From Nymphaea colorata (taxonomy: Eukaryota > Streptophyta > Magnoliopsida > Nymphaeales > Nymphaeaceae), in the NCBI RefSeq assembly GCF_008831285.2, contig NC_045139.1, positions 10,884,704 to 10,948,703 on the forward strand: DNA of 64,000 nt, read 5' to 3'. This document shows positions 22,201 to 33,994 of this stretch, one piece after another; the stretch's first letter is position 1; every line of letters starts with the position of its first letter. A program made the translations under genes and the position numbers. The notes beneath the pieces were generated by a model, which worked only from the letters and a program-made list of their open reading frames with translations, made no database searches and had not been told where the DNA came from.

Positions 22201-25200
22201 TTTCTTTCTCGGATATTGTTAGTCTTTCGCTCCCAAGAGCTTCTGATATCCCTGTGCTCACAAATGCATATTCAGTTTTGGAGACTGTAAGGCTAGAACT
22301 TCTATTTGTGATAGGAACACTTACGTGCACTTTCTTCAATTTGAATCATCATCTTACTTCTCATGGAGTGTGCTTGTATTTTTGAAATTGACGGGATTCT
22401 TCACAGGAATGAAGAAACAGATGCATAAATTTTTCAATTGTGTTTCAATTAAAGAAAAAGTTTCATATGTTAGGATTCTCGCAATTGTCAGACCCTTATG
22501 CACACTTGGTAAATGGAAACATACCTATAGAAAACCCTTGTTTCACATGCTTCAAAGGACCTTGTCAGGAAATGCTACATTTAAATACTAATTACTACAT
22601 TTCACATCTGCAGAATCATGAACTGTTATTGCGAGATTGTGTGTGCCATTTCTTTTGAGTATACATGATTTTCATCTTGGTTTTACACTACAGGAGAACA
22701 TAAGAAGGTGTGTCTGCATTATTTATGACCCATCCAGATCTAGTCAAGGTGTTCTGGCTCTCAAGGCCTTGAAGCTGACAGATGCTTTTATGGATCTATA
22801 CCGAGCGAGCTCTCTTAATGGAGAGAAGTATATTTCTTTTCTTTTCATGCCTGTCTGTTTGTTTAGTTGGTCAGTTGGGTGGTTTTTACTTTGTAGACAT
22901 TTTCTGAGCGTTATTTTCATCTTTCAGGCTTAGGGAGAAGAATTTAACGTGGGTGGATATCTTTGAAGAAATACCTGTATGTTGACAGTGCCATGTTCAT
23001 TGTTTATTTTTGTACTGTTTTTTATTTGTCATGCCTGTACAGTACGTTGTTATTTTTATGAACAATGTTCTTTTGTCTATTTTGGTGAGCATTGTTTTCT
23101 TGTGCATAATACATAAAATGTATTCATGGACCCCTTTCACGGTTTCACCATCTCACATGTGTGTTGATCTGTTCTATGCAGATAAAGGTGTCAAATTCTG
23201 CACTCATAAGTGCTTTCATGTCAGAGCTAGAGCCTGAAGCACCCGTGTCTCAGGTCTTAATTGTTGAACCTATCCTGTATTGGGACTTATTTCTTTCATT
23301 TTCTTGCTCTGTTGTTGAGAGAACTTTGTTCTTTGTGTTCTTCCATGTCAGTGTGATTATGATCGTCTTTCTTTGTCTACAAACCCGTTCATGGAGAGGA
23401 ACCTGGAATTTCTAATTGAATGTATGGATGATCTATCCATGGAACAGCAGAAGGTAGCAAAATAGTTCTTCTTTGATTTTTCTTGCAATGGTTTATTAAA
23501 TAGGTATTGTGTCTAATGTTTTCACCTATTTTTTGTTTCAGTTCCAATTTTATTACCGAAACGTCTCACGCCAACAATCCCAGCAGCAGGCCTGGTTGCA
23601 GAAACGAAGGTAAACATATCAAATGTTCACAGAATGTTGTTAATATATCATTAATAGGTATCGATGCTTAGTTTTCTTCCTGTACCGCTTTGTATCAGCT
23701 TTGTCTTGTTGGTCCTTGGTCCCTGGCTATTTCTGCAATAACAAATTCAAAACTCTGGCCACCTTGGTGGATAATGAAGAATTTTGGATGTGCATGGGCT
23801 GCCTGCCTGTATTGCACATGCATACACATATATGTTGTATGTATACACACAGGTACACACAGCTTGAGCATTCCATAAAAAGAAGAATGGCCATGGTAGT
23901 CATAATGTCATCTTTTGGAGAAGAGAGAGAGAGCGTGCCCATTGCTTGTGAATATTGTTAGTAGTTTTTCCGGTGAATGGCATGATGTTCATTTGTCTTC
24001 TCTTATGGTTCAGGGCTGAGAACATGGCAAGGAAAGCTGCTGGAGAGGAACCATTGCCTGAAGAAGATCCCTCAAATCCCATCTTTAAGCCTCTTCCTGA
24101 ACCTTCACGGCTTGACAGTTTTCTCATAACAAATCAGATTTCTAACTACTGTAGTCAAATCAATGGGTATGTTGAAGGCTTTAGCTATTCCTTTTCACTC
24201 CCACTGTCACACTCAGTGCATGCTTCTGTTAGTTGAATTATTAAATAATGGCCATTTGAAGGGTATCATCTGAAGTAATATATGCCGCCAAAGAAGTATT
24301 TTGTTGTGCATTGCTTTAAATTTGTTATTCTCTATTTGACCTGTTAATACATTTTCTTTGGTGAATGGGTGAATAGAACATGCCATTATGCTTTCATTCC
24401 ACTCCTGGTATCTTTTTGTCAAAAATAGAGGTTGGCGATGATGACTAGAGATAAGGAACCTAATGTATTTTTAGTATGTTTCATGCTTATGAACAAAAAT
24501 GGAAAATGCTACAAATAGAAATATAGAATATCATAGGATGAGTTGATGACAACAGAAAACAAAAAAATCTTTGGAAATTAGCTGGAGTCGCCGGAATGTC
24601 CAAAAGAGGGAATCAACAGTAATTGGGGAAAATGGGTAAATCAGCAAGGGGCTTATCAATTGAATGTTGGGAATGTCTAGTTGGGGTGTGTGGATGGGAA
24701 ATCCATTGTCTAACCAGTAGGTTGGCCGGATAACGACGTGAAATCCGACAGAAATAGAGTGAGAAGGGCATCAGTTGATGAGGGAGTTGAGTGTACCTAC
24801 CTGAACCAAGCGGACGTCGAGGAAGCGCTATGGAGTAGAGGGACTGGACCAATAAGGTAGGCATCAAAAAATCGACCAAAGAGGAATAAGTGCCTGTGAG
24901 CTAGCGTTCGCCGTCGAGTTTGAGGACGCTGGAAGAAAGACGATTCACTGGAGAGAAGCATGATTCGCCAGAAATCTTCGTCGGTCGTTGGAAACGAGCT
25001 TCTCACGAAGCGCAAGACTAGCAGTCTTCGTCGATTGTCGGGCAACTGAAGGGCTTCAACAAAGCCCTAATACGAGAGAATAAAACCCTTGCTCGACAAG
25101 GGTTTATGATTTTCAAGTTAAAAAAATCATTAAAAAGAGGACATATTTGTCCTCTGCTTGTCCTAACCGCACCTGACTCGTCGTTGAACCGAGTCAAATG

Positions 25201-26866
25201 CGCCTCCGACACGCCATCATTTACAACAGGTGTGGCAGGCCTTCTCTGGCTGTACCCGTCTGCGCACCCGCACCGGCACCCGCTTCGGTGTGGGTGCGGC
25301 GGCCTGTTAGCCGAATCCTTGTGACATAGCTTTTTTTTCTTTTATAGTGACTGTTGCAGTCCTCGTTACTGACAGCAATACACTTTCCTGTCCTATTGTT
25401 TGAATGTCTCTTAAATTGAAATATCAGTTATTAACAATTAAAGGAATATCTACTTCAGTTTGCTTTTAAATTTTTTTTTGGGGCCCTTACGAGATATTTA
25501 TAGAGAAAAAGACACTACTAATGATTAGTTAGACTTGGTTGCAATGTTTTCCGTATCGTACGATATGCACAGATCGTATATGTTTAGACAACCTACACAG
25601 TACGCTTACGATACATGATACGCTCGCGTATCGTAAGCATATCGCCTGTATCCGTACGATACAGACAATATGCCCCCGTATCGTACGATACGGGAAAACC
25701 ACAAAATTCTTTATGTTTTAAAGTTTAAACACTCCTCCCTCTCTCTCTTCTTGTGTTTTAAAAACTTCGATAGACATGCGAGGGAGAGATTTTGCCATTT
25801 TCATAAAAAATAACTGAGGGTTCATTGATTTGGGAGATATTATTGTTGAATCATGAAAGATGATAACTATATGTTTTGAACTTATGAAATTGTGGTGTAA
25901 TCTAAGTCCTAAGACTCCAATTCCTAAGACCCTAAGTCCTAAAATTCTATAAAATTTTCAAGTTTAAAATTGTGATGGATGCTTATTATGTTATTTTGAA
26001 TCTCTGATTTCTTATTTTTGAATGTGTTGTTGATATACATGAATGTTCCTTATGTATGATGATCTTTTTATATTTGAATACATATTTCTTGATTTCTGAA
26101 TTTTTGTTTATTTTTTTCGAATTTTTAATATTTTTCTTTTTTTTAATATTTTTTAAATTAAAATTTGATTTTACGATACGTTGCGCTACGTTTGCGATAC
26201 GTTACGATACGCGTTATGCTATGCCTTTTACAACATTGCTTACTGGAGATACTTGTTTCACATCCCAGCTATGGTTGCTAGCATGATCATTATATGTTTG
26301 GTATGTTCATCTCCCATTGCAAGGACTGCATAGACACTCTCATGTGGTGGTCTCTCAGAAAAGTTACTGACATAATGCCTAATAATTTAGGAAGCTACTT
26401 GAAAGTAGTCTATAATTGAAAAGAATTCTTTTAATCATCAATGTCCTCAATGCTTCACTCTGAGATATTGATGCATCATCTTATACAATATGATTGCGTC
26501 ACATAGCTGGTTTCTCATCATTTCTACATGTTTAAAGAAGGCCTGATATAGCAAGGTTAGGCTTCTGGGCTTTAGGTGCACAAAAATATTTCCAACTTTT
26601 AAGGAGAGGATGGTTTGTGCCTGAAATATTAGGATTTATAAGTGGCTGTTTGTTCAACTTCTGAGAATGTAAAAATGACATTTAGCTGCTGAGGGATTTT
26701 AGTGATTCAAATAACGTGCATTTAAATTCTTCATTTCATGTTGTTGGTTGGAGACAACCTCAACAGTATTGCTAGGAATTTGATGTCTTCTCCATCTTGA
26801 TTGTGCAGGTCTGCCGGGCAAAGTCTCAATAAATTCTATTTGATGGAAGCATTGCATGAGAAGTGA
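19227..26866 (+). CDS. TIF3H1: eIF3 subunit h (MPN-domain translation initiation factor)
   Basis: Twelve exons: join(19227..19236, 19342..19421, 20040..20156, 20267..20370, 21885..21951, 22694..22827, 22928..22976, 23182..23253, 23352..23453, 23542..23609, 24014..24166, 26809..26866). All junctions are GT-AG and in frame; the product is 337 residues, the length I recall for the Arabidopsis protein. Strong landmarks are LAILKIIKHCKEFMP, VTGQLLGLDVGSVLEVTNCF, EADGANYQLEMMRCLREVN, ETFMNYQENI, WVDIFEEIPIKVSNSAL, CMDDLSMEQQKFQ and EEPLPEEDPSNPIFK. The N-terminal MPN domain lacks the JAMM metal-binding set, as in the family, so it is structural. eIF3h is part of the cytosolic eIF3 complex and in plants supports reinitiation after upstream ORFs. 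Exon 1 contributes only 10 coding bases. Intron 11 (2.6 kb) is swollen by repeats. Confidence 0.96.
20371..21884 (+). other. eIF3h intron 4, 1.5 kb
   Basis: It holds no supported gene. The 170-codon open frame on the - strand at 21242-21754 shows no domain I recognise and lies wholly inside the intron; it includes two near copies of GCTTGCATGTGCTCCT (about 21574 and 21619). It could be a transposon fragment. Confidence 0.5.
24167..26808 (+). other. eIF3h intron 11 with repeat insertions
   Basis: This 2.6-kb intron contains a GC-richer, transposon-like block at about 24590-25325 (no domain recognised) and an AT-rich element full of GTATCGTACGATAC-type palindromes (about 25532-26247). The remaining parts are ordinary AT-rich intron. 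Confidence 0.5.
25532..26247. repeat. MITE-like element rich in GTATCGTACGATAC palindromes
   Basis: The left part (25540-25700) has repeated CGTATCGTACGATACG words, including a perfect 20-base palindrome at 25675-25694. The right part (26170-26225) has TACGATACG words in the same style. The ends show a short inverted match (GCAATGTT left, AACATTGC right). The middle is AT-rich. Boundaries are inferred from that match, and no target duplication was found. Confidence 0.5.
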
Positions 26867-29700
26867 TGTTCATTCAGGTATTGCTTCACTGTTTACAGCA
26901 ATGCTTAGAGTTGACTGTTTTAACACAAACATGTGGTTCACTCGTAGTGACGATGAGTTTAGAAGGTGATACCTTTGGGATTCATCTATAAATTTATATT
27001 ATATTATGCCTACCAAAACAAACAAAAGTTATCGTCTAACAAAATGTGATACCAGAAAACCAGCAGAGTAGAATTTTGCATACTCACGGTGGTCACCTTT
27101 CATGAATTTGGGTGCAGCTTCTTTTGGCGTCATTAGCAGGTCAACCATCTTATCTGAGCATGGTATCATGTAGATGACCATTTCTGGATTACTCTTCATT
27201 CAAAGTTAGGATGCTCTGTGGGCAGTGTGCAATTTTGACCACCTGTTTCATATACATGCTTTGCAATTTTGGTAAGCATCTGGCAATTGTGCTGGTTTTC
27301 TGTTTTCATATGAATGTCTTCATCCTGTATGGACTGAAAGAAACAAAAGAAATTTTCAATATTTATCATTGTTGTTTTTATTTTGGTTGAAATCCAATTG
27401 AGTTATAAAATCTTGTCGATGTAGTTGCTGTCCCTGTAAGCTCTTGTCCTTGGTGCATTATTTTGTTTGTTATTTATGAAGGATAAGCTGGGGAGTAGGC
27501 AGAGCCCTACGCCACCACCTGTATGGCTGTATACTAATAGGATAATCTGTAGAAAGTAATCTGTACATATACCAATAGTTATACAAAAATGCACGTACAA
27601 AAATACAATTCAAAACAGGTCAGGCTCCAAATCAGGAGGCCTGTCCTTCCAACAGTAGTTCATTAGAACTTCTGCCATTTGCTGTCTATGCCCTGGGGTT
27701 CTCCATTCACTACTTTGAATTTTAATAGTCTGTGTGGATTAAGGAGGAAAATAATGGAAAAGATAGCTACTATGTCTGGTTTTAAAGGACAAAAATTAAA
27801 GGATTATAAATACAAGTGTGTTTGGATATGGAAAAAGAAGCGAAAGAAAAGGGATTCGATGTACTACCCTATGTAAACCCATCTTGAGATGGATTTACCT
27901 TATACAATGATGGTCTCAGTCAGTTCCTTCCCTCGATACTCCATATCGTTCGTTTTGTTCTCTCACTCGTTTTGTTGGCTCCTCTATGGCTTGTTCGCCT
28001 TCGTTTGTTTCCCTCTCCCAGTAAGATTGATAATCACTTCCCCTACAAGAAGGATCTTAGCTCCCACCCCTCCCCCCACCCCACCCCCCCCCCCCCTTCC
28101 CTCGTACGTATTCGAGGAGGGTTCCCGAAGAAGGTAATCTTTTCCATTAGTGGGATTAGTTAAGCATTGTTTCTAGTATTTTCATGTGCACAAACGTGGA
28201 AAATGAGCAGTAGTGGGAGACTGGAGGTGAGGGACAAACGGAAAAGGCAGCGCTGATCTTCTTTCTAATCCATACCAAAGAGTCTTGATTTACCTTTCTT
28301 CTGCTTGGATGAGAGGTCTTAACTCTTATTGGAATGGATGGGTGACTTAGACATGAACGCCGGGTGGAGGTTCGAAAAGGATCGAGGTTAAGGCTAGGCA
28401 TCAGGTCGGGTCGGCCCAAGGCTCCACAAATTCGGGCTTGGGTTGGCCTAAATTTCTTGGTGGTGCTTCAAGCTCGCCCTCCGTAGTTATTGGGCTCTAA
28501 GCAGGTTGTGTCCGACCATCAATTTTATATCCATTGGGTACTTAGTTTGATATCCACTTATATTTGAAACCCTTAGTATTATATATTTTAGTATCTCATA
28601 AACCCTTAGGGATGTGTCAAGATTTTTTAAGGGTGCCATTAGTGACACATGAAGAGTTTTATGAGTACCATCGACAACATGAAGAGTTTTTAAGAGTCAT
28701 TGGCCATATACTAAAAGTTTCTAAGTGAACTTGTCCTTGATGTCATATACACACACACACACATTCTCACAAAGAACGTGTATGGGTATTTGTTAGGTGT
28801 TGGTCTGAGCCGACTTGTTAGGCGTCGGTGTAATTTGCTTTAATCAGTGCTTTCGTCTTTTTTAGTGAGTGGTTAATGGGTCAGTTAATGGATCAAGTAC
28901 ATGGGTTGGGGAACGAACTAGAGAGCCCAACCCAACCCACTTAATGCTTGTATAAAGGTGAGGAGGGGACTATAACCCTAATACTAATGAATTTTCCCTG
29001 TTACAAAGTGAAGGTTGGGCTTTCATCGAGAGTTGGTGTGCGTGAGTGGTGTTTGGCGTGAAGTCCTCATAGTATTATATGGCGAGGAATTTATCGGGTA
29101 TAATACGACAAAGTTGTATATCTTGAGATTATATTGGAAAAATCCACAATTTTTTAAAAAATTTAAAACATTTAATAAATCCTGAAAATTATAAAAGAGA
29201 AAAAATCATAAAAAATATGAAAAAAAATGCAAAAAACGCTTTTCACGTTTTTTATTTCTGGCGTAAAAAAAAGACGAGTTTTTTCGGGCCCGGCTTGGGT
29301 GTCAAATAACCAGCCCAAGCCCGGCCCATCACAAGCCAGGTACCGAACTACCCATCGAATACTCGGGCTGTTGCCCACCCTTAATCGAGGCCTCATCCGC
29401 ATTTCTCTCTCTTTCTCCAAAACAACAAGCGTCCTTGAACACCAGGAATGAGAAGTTCAATCAAAAGCAAACAAACTAATTTCATTCCAGTGTTTGAAAG
29501 GCCTTCTTTCGTTTAGGTTGTGTTCATCTCAAATTCGCGGTGATTTGAGATCTCCATGGATTTAGGGTCAAACCTCCCCTTTCCATCTAAACTTGAAAGC
29601 CATGGTTTTTAACATGTAGCATGAATCCGTGTTACCATTTAAACTGAGGATTTCCTAAAACGTACCTTTTAATACAGTCTTGGATCTAAGATTTGAGGCT
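26867..29700. other. Intergenic region after eIF3h
   Basis: Holds the eIF3h 3' flank, a LINE 3'-end fragment on the - strand (27440-27640), C-rich low-complexity DNA (28060-28097), a (CA)n tract near 28750, and GGGCC-rich MITE-like pieces (28396-28500 and about 29275-29386, the latter ending TGCCCACCCTTA). No coding region is supported. Confidence 0.5.
27440..27640 (-). mobile_element. LINE-like 3' end fragment
   Basis: On the - strand the sequence ends GGTGGCGTAGGGCTCTGCC, TACTCCCCAGC, TTATCCTTCATAAATAA, the style of the terminal UTR of plant L1 LINEs just before the poly-A. No reverse transcriptase sequence is recognisable upstream. Based on resemblance only. Confidence 0.4.
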
Positions 29701-31550
29701 ATTTAGATCCAAGGCTATCAAACCCAACCTTAGTGTCCAAGGCAAATGGGCGCCCAAGGATCGTGGTATCTGAAGCGGATTTTCGAAGCATCACCAAATC
29801 CTTTCAATGGTCTGCAATGTGCTGTTTTATGGGGCCATTGGTTAAGGTTAGTGGCAATCTCTCCAAGCTTCTTTCTGGATTGAATCTACAATGGAAGGGG
29901 AAAATTCCCCTCCAAATCTCCCTTTTCAGTAAGGGTGACTTTCTGGTAAGGGTTTCTAACGAGGACAAGTTGAATCTCGTCCTGAAGAATAGGGCTTGGC
30001 GTGTAGGAGGGAAAGTTCTGGTGGGAATCAGATGGTTCCCCGACATGCCCGATTGAAATCAATTCTTCGGTCACCGTCCCTCCTTGGGTCAGGTTGCCAG
30101 GTTTGGCTCCCTATTTTTCGAATAGGAGAATACTTTGTGGAGTGGCGACGGATTTACAGGGGTAGTTCATAGAAGCTGATTTCCCCATTTTGCAAATATC
30201 GTGAACCAATTTTGCCCGGATACTCCTGGATCTTCCCATGCAGTCCAATCTCCCTCCTGCAGTGGAAATAGACTTGGGTGGTGGCCAAATTCTTACTCAG
30301 CCAGCAGTATATGAAGGGTGTCTCAGATTTTACCCTGCTTGTGGAGTAAACTCTCGTCCACCAAAACTCTGCCCTAAAATGCAGCAACCTGAAGCTGTTG
30401 GCTGTGATTCCGGAAAGACCTGGTCTGGGATGGGGAGAGCAGTGGATGATTGCAACCCATCTGGTATTATTCCGTGAACTTCATGTCAAGGAATGTCAGG
30501 AGACAGATTAGACGGGAGGCTAACCAAGATCTTTCTTCTCTTTTGTATGATTTCCATCCTGCCTGGTTTTGCCTTATCGACTCAATGCTGTTATTCAAAG
30601 TTCTCATGCTGGCAGCGGAAGATTGAGAAATTACGCTACTGTTTCAAGCCTGGATTTTGCTCATGGCGCTGCGCACATCGTATGTGCTTGGGACCCAACC
30701 GGATTGGTAGCTTAAGTTGTAGTCTTAGATACTTTTTGGATTTTTCTAAAATGTTCCAGGAGGGGATCAGATGAGAGTTTCTACGCGGGGGTATCTATCT
30801 CCCTATGGATCCTAGGGTGGGGCAAGAAGCTATCCAACAGTTGCAAGGTCTCCTTTGGCCGCTGGGGAAGCCTGTGCTTTTAATGGGAGACTTTAACTGC
30901 ATGAGGGGTCTTCAAGATAAGTCGGGCAAAAGCCCTTCTTCCCTCTCCTGTAGAAAATTTCCCTGTTTATTGCTAATTGTAATCTCCATCCGCTGGATGA
31001 CCCTCTTAAAAGGTTTACTTGGTCGAACGATCGGATAGGGGGAGAGACCATCTTCTGTCGCTTGGACTGGTGTCTGTTGAGCAGAAGACATGTTTTCCAT
31101 GGCGAAGCAGATTTGGTGGAAGTGTGTTTTTCCTCTTTTGAAGCTCTCTTCATGCACAATTCTGAGGACCTGGAAGAAATGGGAACATGGTTGACAACTG
31201 ATGATCATACCTGGAAGATGGCCAGGCTTGAACGTGAATCAAGGGAGGATCCAGGTGGCCACCAAGGTTTTGTAGGGTGCTTGCTGGATTGCGGTGAGTG
31301 TGAGGTCCCAGTCCCTAGTGGATCTAGTGTAACTTTTTTTCCTCTTACCCAGAAACAAAATTGCTTTGCATGGTTCTGCAACATTTTGATTTTAGTGGTT
31401 GTCTCTGTTGAAGTTGGCTCAAACAACAAGAACGGGTTTGCACTGGCTTAAAACCAAAGTCATGGGTGGACGGGTGAGGCTCCACGCTCCCCAAATCTTG
31501 CTGCAAAATTCTCGCCGTTTTCGCATCACTAATGCAAACCCAAATATGCA
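29700..31550 (+). pseudogene. LINE (L1-type) retrotransposon pseudogene
   Basis: 29733-30056 encodes a DUF4283-type domain, typical of plant LINE ORF1: ISLFSKGDFLVRVSNEDK, NRAWRVGGKVLV, RWFPDM. After stops, 30238-30400 resembles the following zinc-knuckle region (VEIDL, YEGCLRFYPACG, LCPK) with a disrupted Cys/His pattern. 30790-31080 matches the apurinic-like endonuclease domain: IYLPMDPRVGQE, GKPVLLMGDFNC, QDKSG, then after a frameshift near 30955 FIANCNLHPLDDPL and KRFTWSNDRIGGETIF. Around 31430-31545 there are traces of the linker before RT (LHWLK, NSRRFRITNAN). No RT domain is seen, so the copy is truncated and broken by several stops and shifts. Confidence 0.8.
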
Positions 31551-33994
31551 GGTTATGTCTTTGTTGCCTTTGCTGTAATCTTTAATGTGGTGTTCCACCT
31601 TCTACTTAGTGGTTTGGTTTTTGGTAATTGATTAATCATATTCTTGGAGGGATCCTCCAGCAGCTTTGATGTTCTGCCATTTTCCCATGGATGGTTGCTT
31701 CCCTGTTGGGAAAATTACATGTAAAAACTATTTATCTAAACTTTTATTTATCTAAAGTTCATGGCATGCCATCAACTTTGCGTCCTTGATCACTTTTAAT
31801 AAGAGGATCATAAGTTATAAAAGAAATTCTCATCCCCACATCCAAATGAAATGAACGATGGCTAGCTTTCAGACTTTGGTTCAAACGAATTTTGGAAGCA
31901 CGAATGCGCCAAAGCGGCTGAGTGTTGTGTTCACATGCAAGGGGTTTCAAAATTTTAACATGAATTGAAATAGGATTTCTCAAATTTTTAATTTTTATGT
32001 ATGTTAAACTAAAACCTTTGAAAATCTGAAGCCATGACCTCTGCGACTGTTCACATGAAAACCATTACATGATCATTGGTGAAATTATTATAAAAGGGGC
32101 TTGCCTAGTGAGAGCTTGAAATTTTGACGGGTTGTGCAGCATCTTGTAGCTTGACTCTTAAGTGTAAGTGGAAGTGATGTGCACTTCTGAAGACGAGCAA
32201 AATGCACCCAGGTAGCTTTCAACTGCTCACATGGTGAAGGTTGATGGACAAAAATCATCACTTGGCCTAGTGTGTAAAGGGTTGGTAAAAATCAGTTGTT
32301 GGTTTGATTTTCAGTAGTTTGATTCTACTGAGTGTTACTGCAAATGGTGGATGTGTAATATTTTAATTAATTGTATATCGCTCTCCACCTAGGTCCTGAA
32401 GTAGCCTTAAGAAATGGGGATGTGTTTTAGATTCTTCAGGCTATCTCCCCCGAAGGCTAGTACCACTGCCTTAAGGGCTTTTTCTTGTTTTAGTTTGTAA
32501 AGAGAGTTGACACCCATCAAATTCGAACCAATAGCTGATGTTATGCCAAATAGGGTATTGGCTAAGGCTGGGGTGTTGGGTTGGGTACCCGGTACTCAGC
32601 CTAACTCGGGACCATTGGGCCGGCTCGGGTGGGCCCTACTAAGCTTGGTTCAGTCCGGTAAGATTTTTTTTAATACATATTTTTATTGATTTTTATATAT
32701 AATTATAATACTTTATTGTGATTAATTATATATATATTAATTTAATCAAGCCAAGAAGAGCTCTGTCGGGTTGGGCCTAGGCCCGGGTTTCGGGTGTTGG
32801 GCCAACCAGATGCCCAGGCTTAATATTGACCCTTTTCATGTCTGAATATAAGCAGTATTAACTTCCTCATTTATTGGATCCATGTGGAATTTAAACAGTC
32901 TTCTTTTAGCATTACTTGATCTTGGTAAGTGGATTCAACTTCAAAGGTTTGGATCCAAACAGTCTTCCTGTCGTCCATTAGAGCATTGCTCTTGGTCTTA
33001 GTAAAAGGATTCAGGTCTTGTCACGATCTGGGCATGATGCCATTACAAGAGAAAACTTTTCTCCTACCCTTACAAAATATGGAGCTCCTTTACGCATTCA
33101 AAGGACATTTTAGTCATTTCAAAAACCCAAGCACACTATGCCTATTAGGGACTGTGTGGCAATTGGAATAACTTGTTATTGTTCCATGAATTCATCCTAA
33201 AGTTTAAAGTAGATTCATAAAACATAGTAATACAATATTTTTTCAATCCGCCCTAACAGATTACAGACCGCACATGTGACCTTATTTCTGAAATTTAGAA
33301 ACCTCAGGCCTCTTTGAAAGAGTATATCTAAAATGTGCACTCCAGTTAAAAATATTTGACTTCTCCTTGTTTCAAACAGCGGTCGCCTTTTCGGATCCAT
33401 GTTAAACTTTCATTGTCTTGACCCGAACATCTGGAGCTCTGATCAACGGGTAGAATTTATCCGATTGCCAATTCGAATCTGAACCAGTGATTTGGATTTG
33501 GTGGTGAAAGTAGGTAGCCACAAATTTGCATCTTAATCCAAGTCTAGCTCTGGTTGGTTGTCCAAATCTGACAGAAAACCAGCTTGGATTGCATGTAAAA
33601 ATTGATCCCAATTTGGTTTGAAGCCTCCAATTGGACTCTAAATGTCAGCCCAATTCCTCTTGCTTAAACCCAACAAACTCAAGTTCAACTCGACCTCTGT
33701 TATGTCCAAATCCATGCCCGGAAATTCCGAAGATGGACCGGGTTTAGTGAAATGGAAATGTCTCATTGGACCCGGTTTGCGGCTACGTTAAGCCCTGACA
33801 ATTGTCTCTCAACTAAAAATTTCTAGCTCCGCCCCTAGTCCCTACCAGCAGTCAGTCAGCTACCTCGAACGGGCTTTTTACCAAATTTTCTCCAATATCT
33901 TGGTGCTTATGCCAGGTAGATCTGTCACCGGGTCCAAATGTGGATCATGATTTGGCACTGGCTTAAGACAAGGTCCTCCTGGACCCGGTCCAGC
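31551..33994. other. Intergenic repeat-rich DNA
   Basis: AT-rich with no gene. It contains a GGGCC-rich short element at about 32566-32822 with an AT-rich core. The remaining short open frames have no domain. Confidence 0.45.
32566..32822. repeat. GGGCC-rich MITE-like element (family C)
   Basis: GGGTTGGGTACCCGG-type words flank an AT-rich core (TATATATAATTATAAT), and the far side again has GGTTGGGCCTAGGCCCGGG. A similar design is at 37614-37815 and in pieces at 28396 and 29275. Exact ends were not determined. Confidence 0.45.

Noticed and set aside
28051-28137. Proline-rich frame in the C-rich tract
   Set aside because: It is low-complexity poly-C/ACCCC DNA without conserved sequence.
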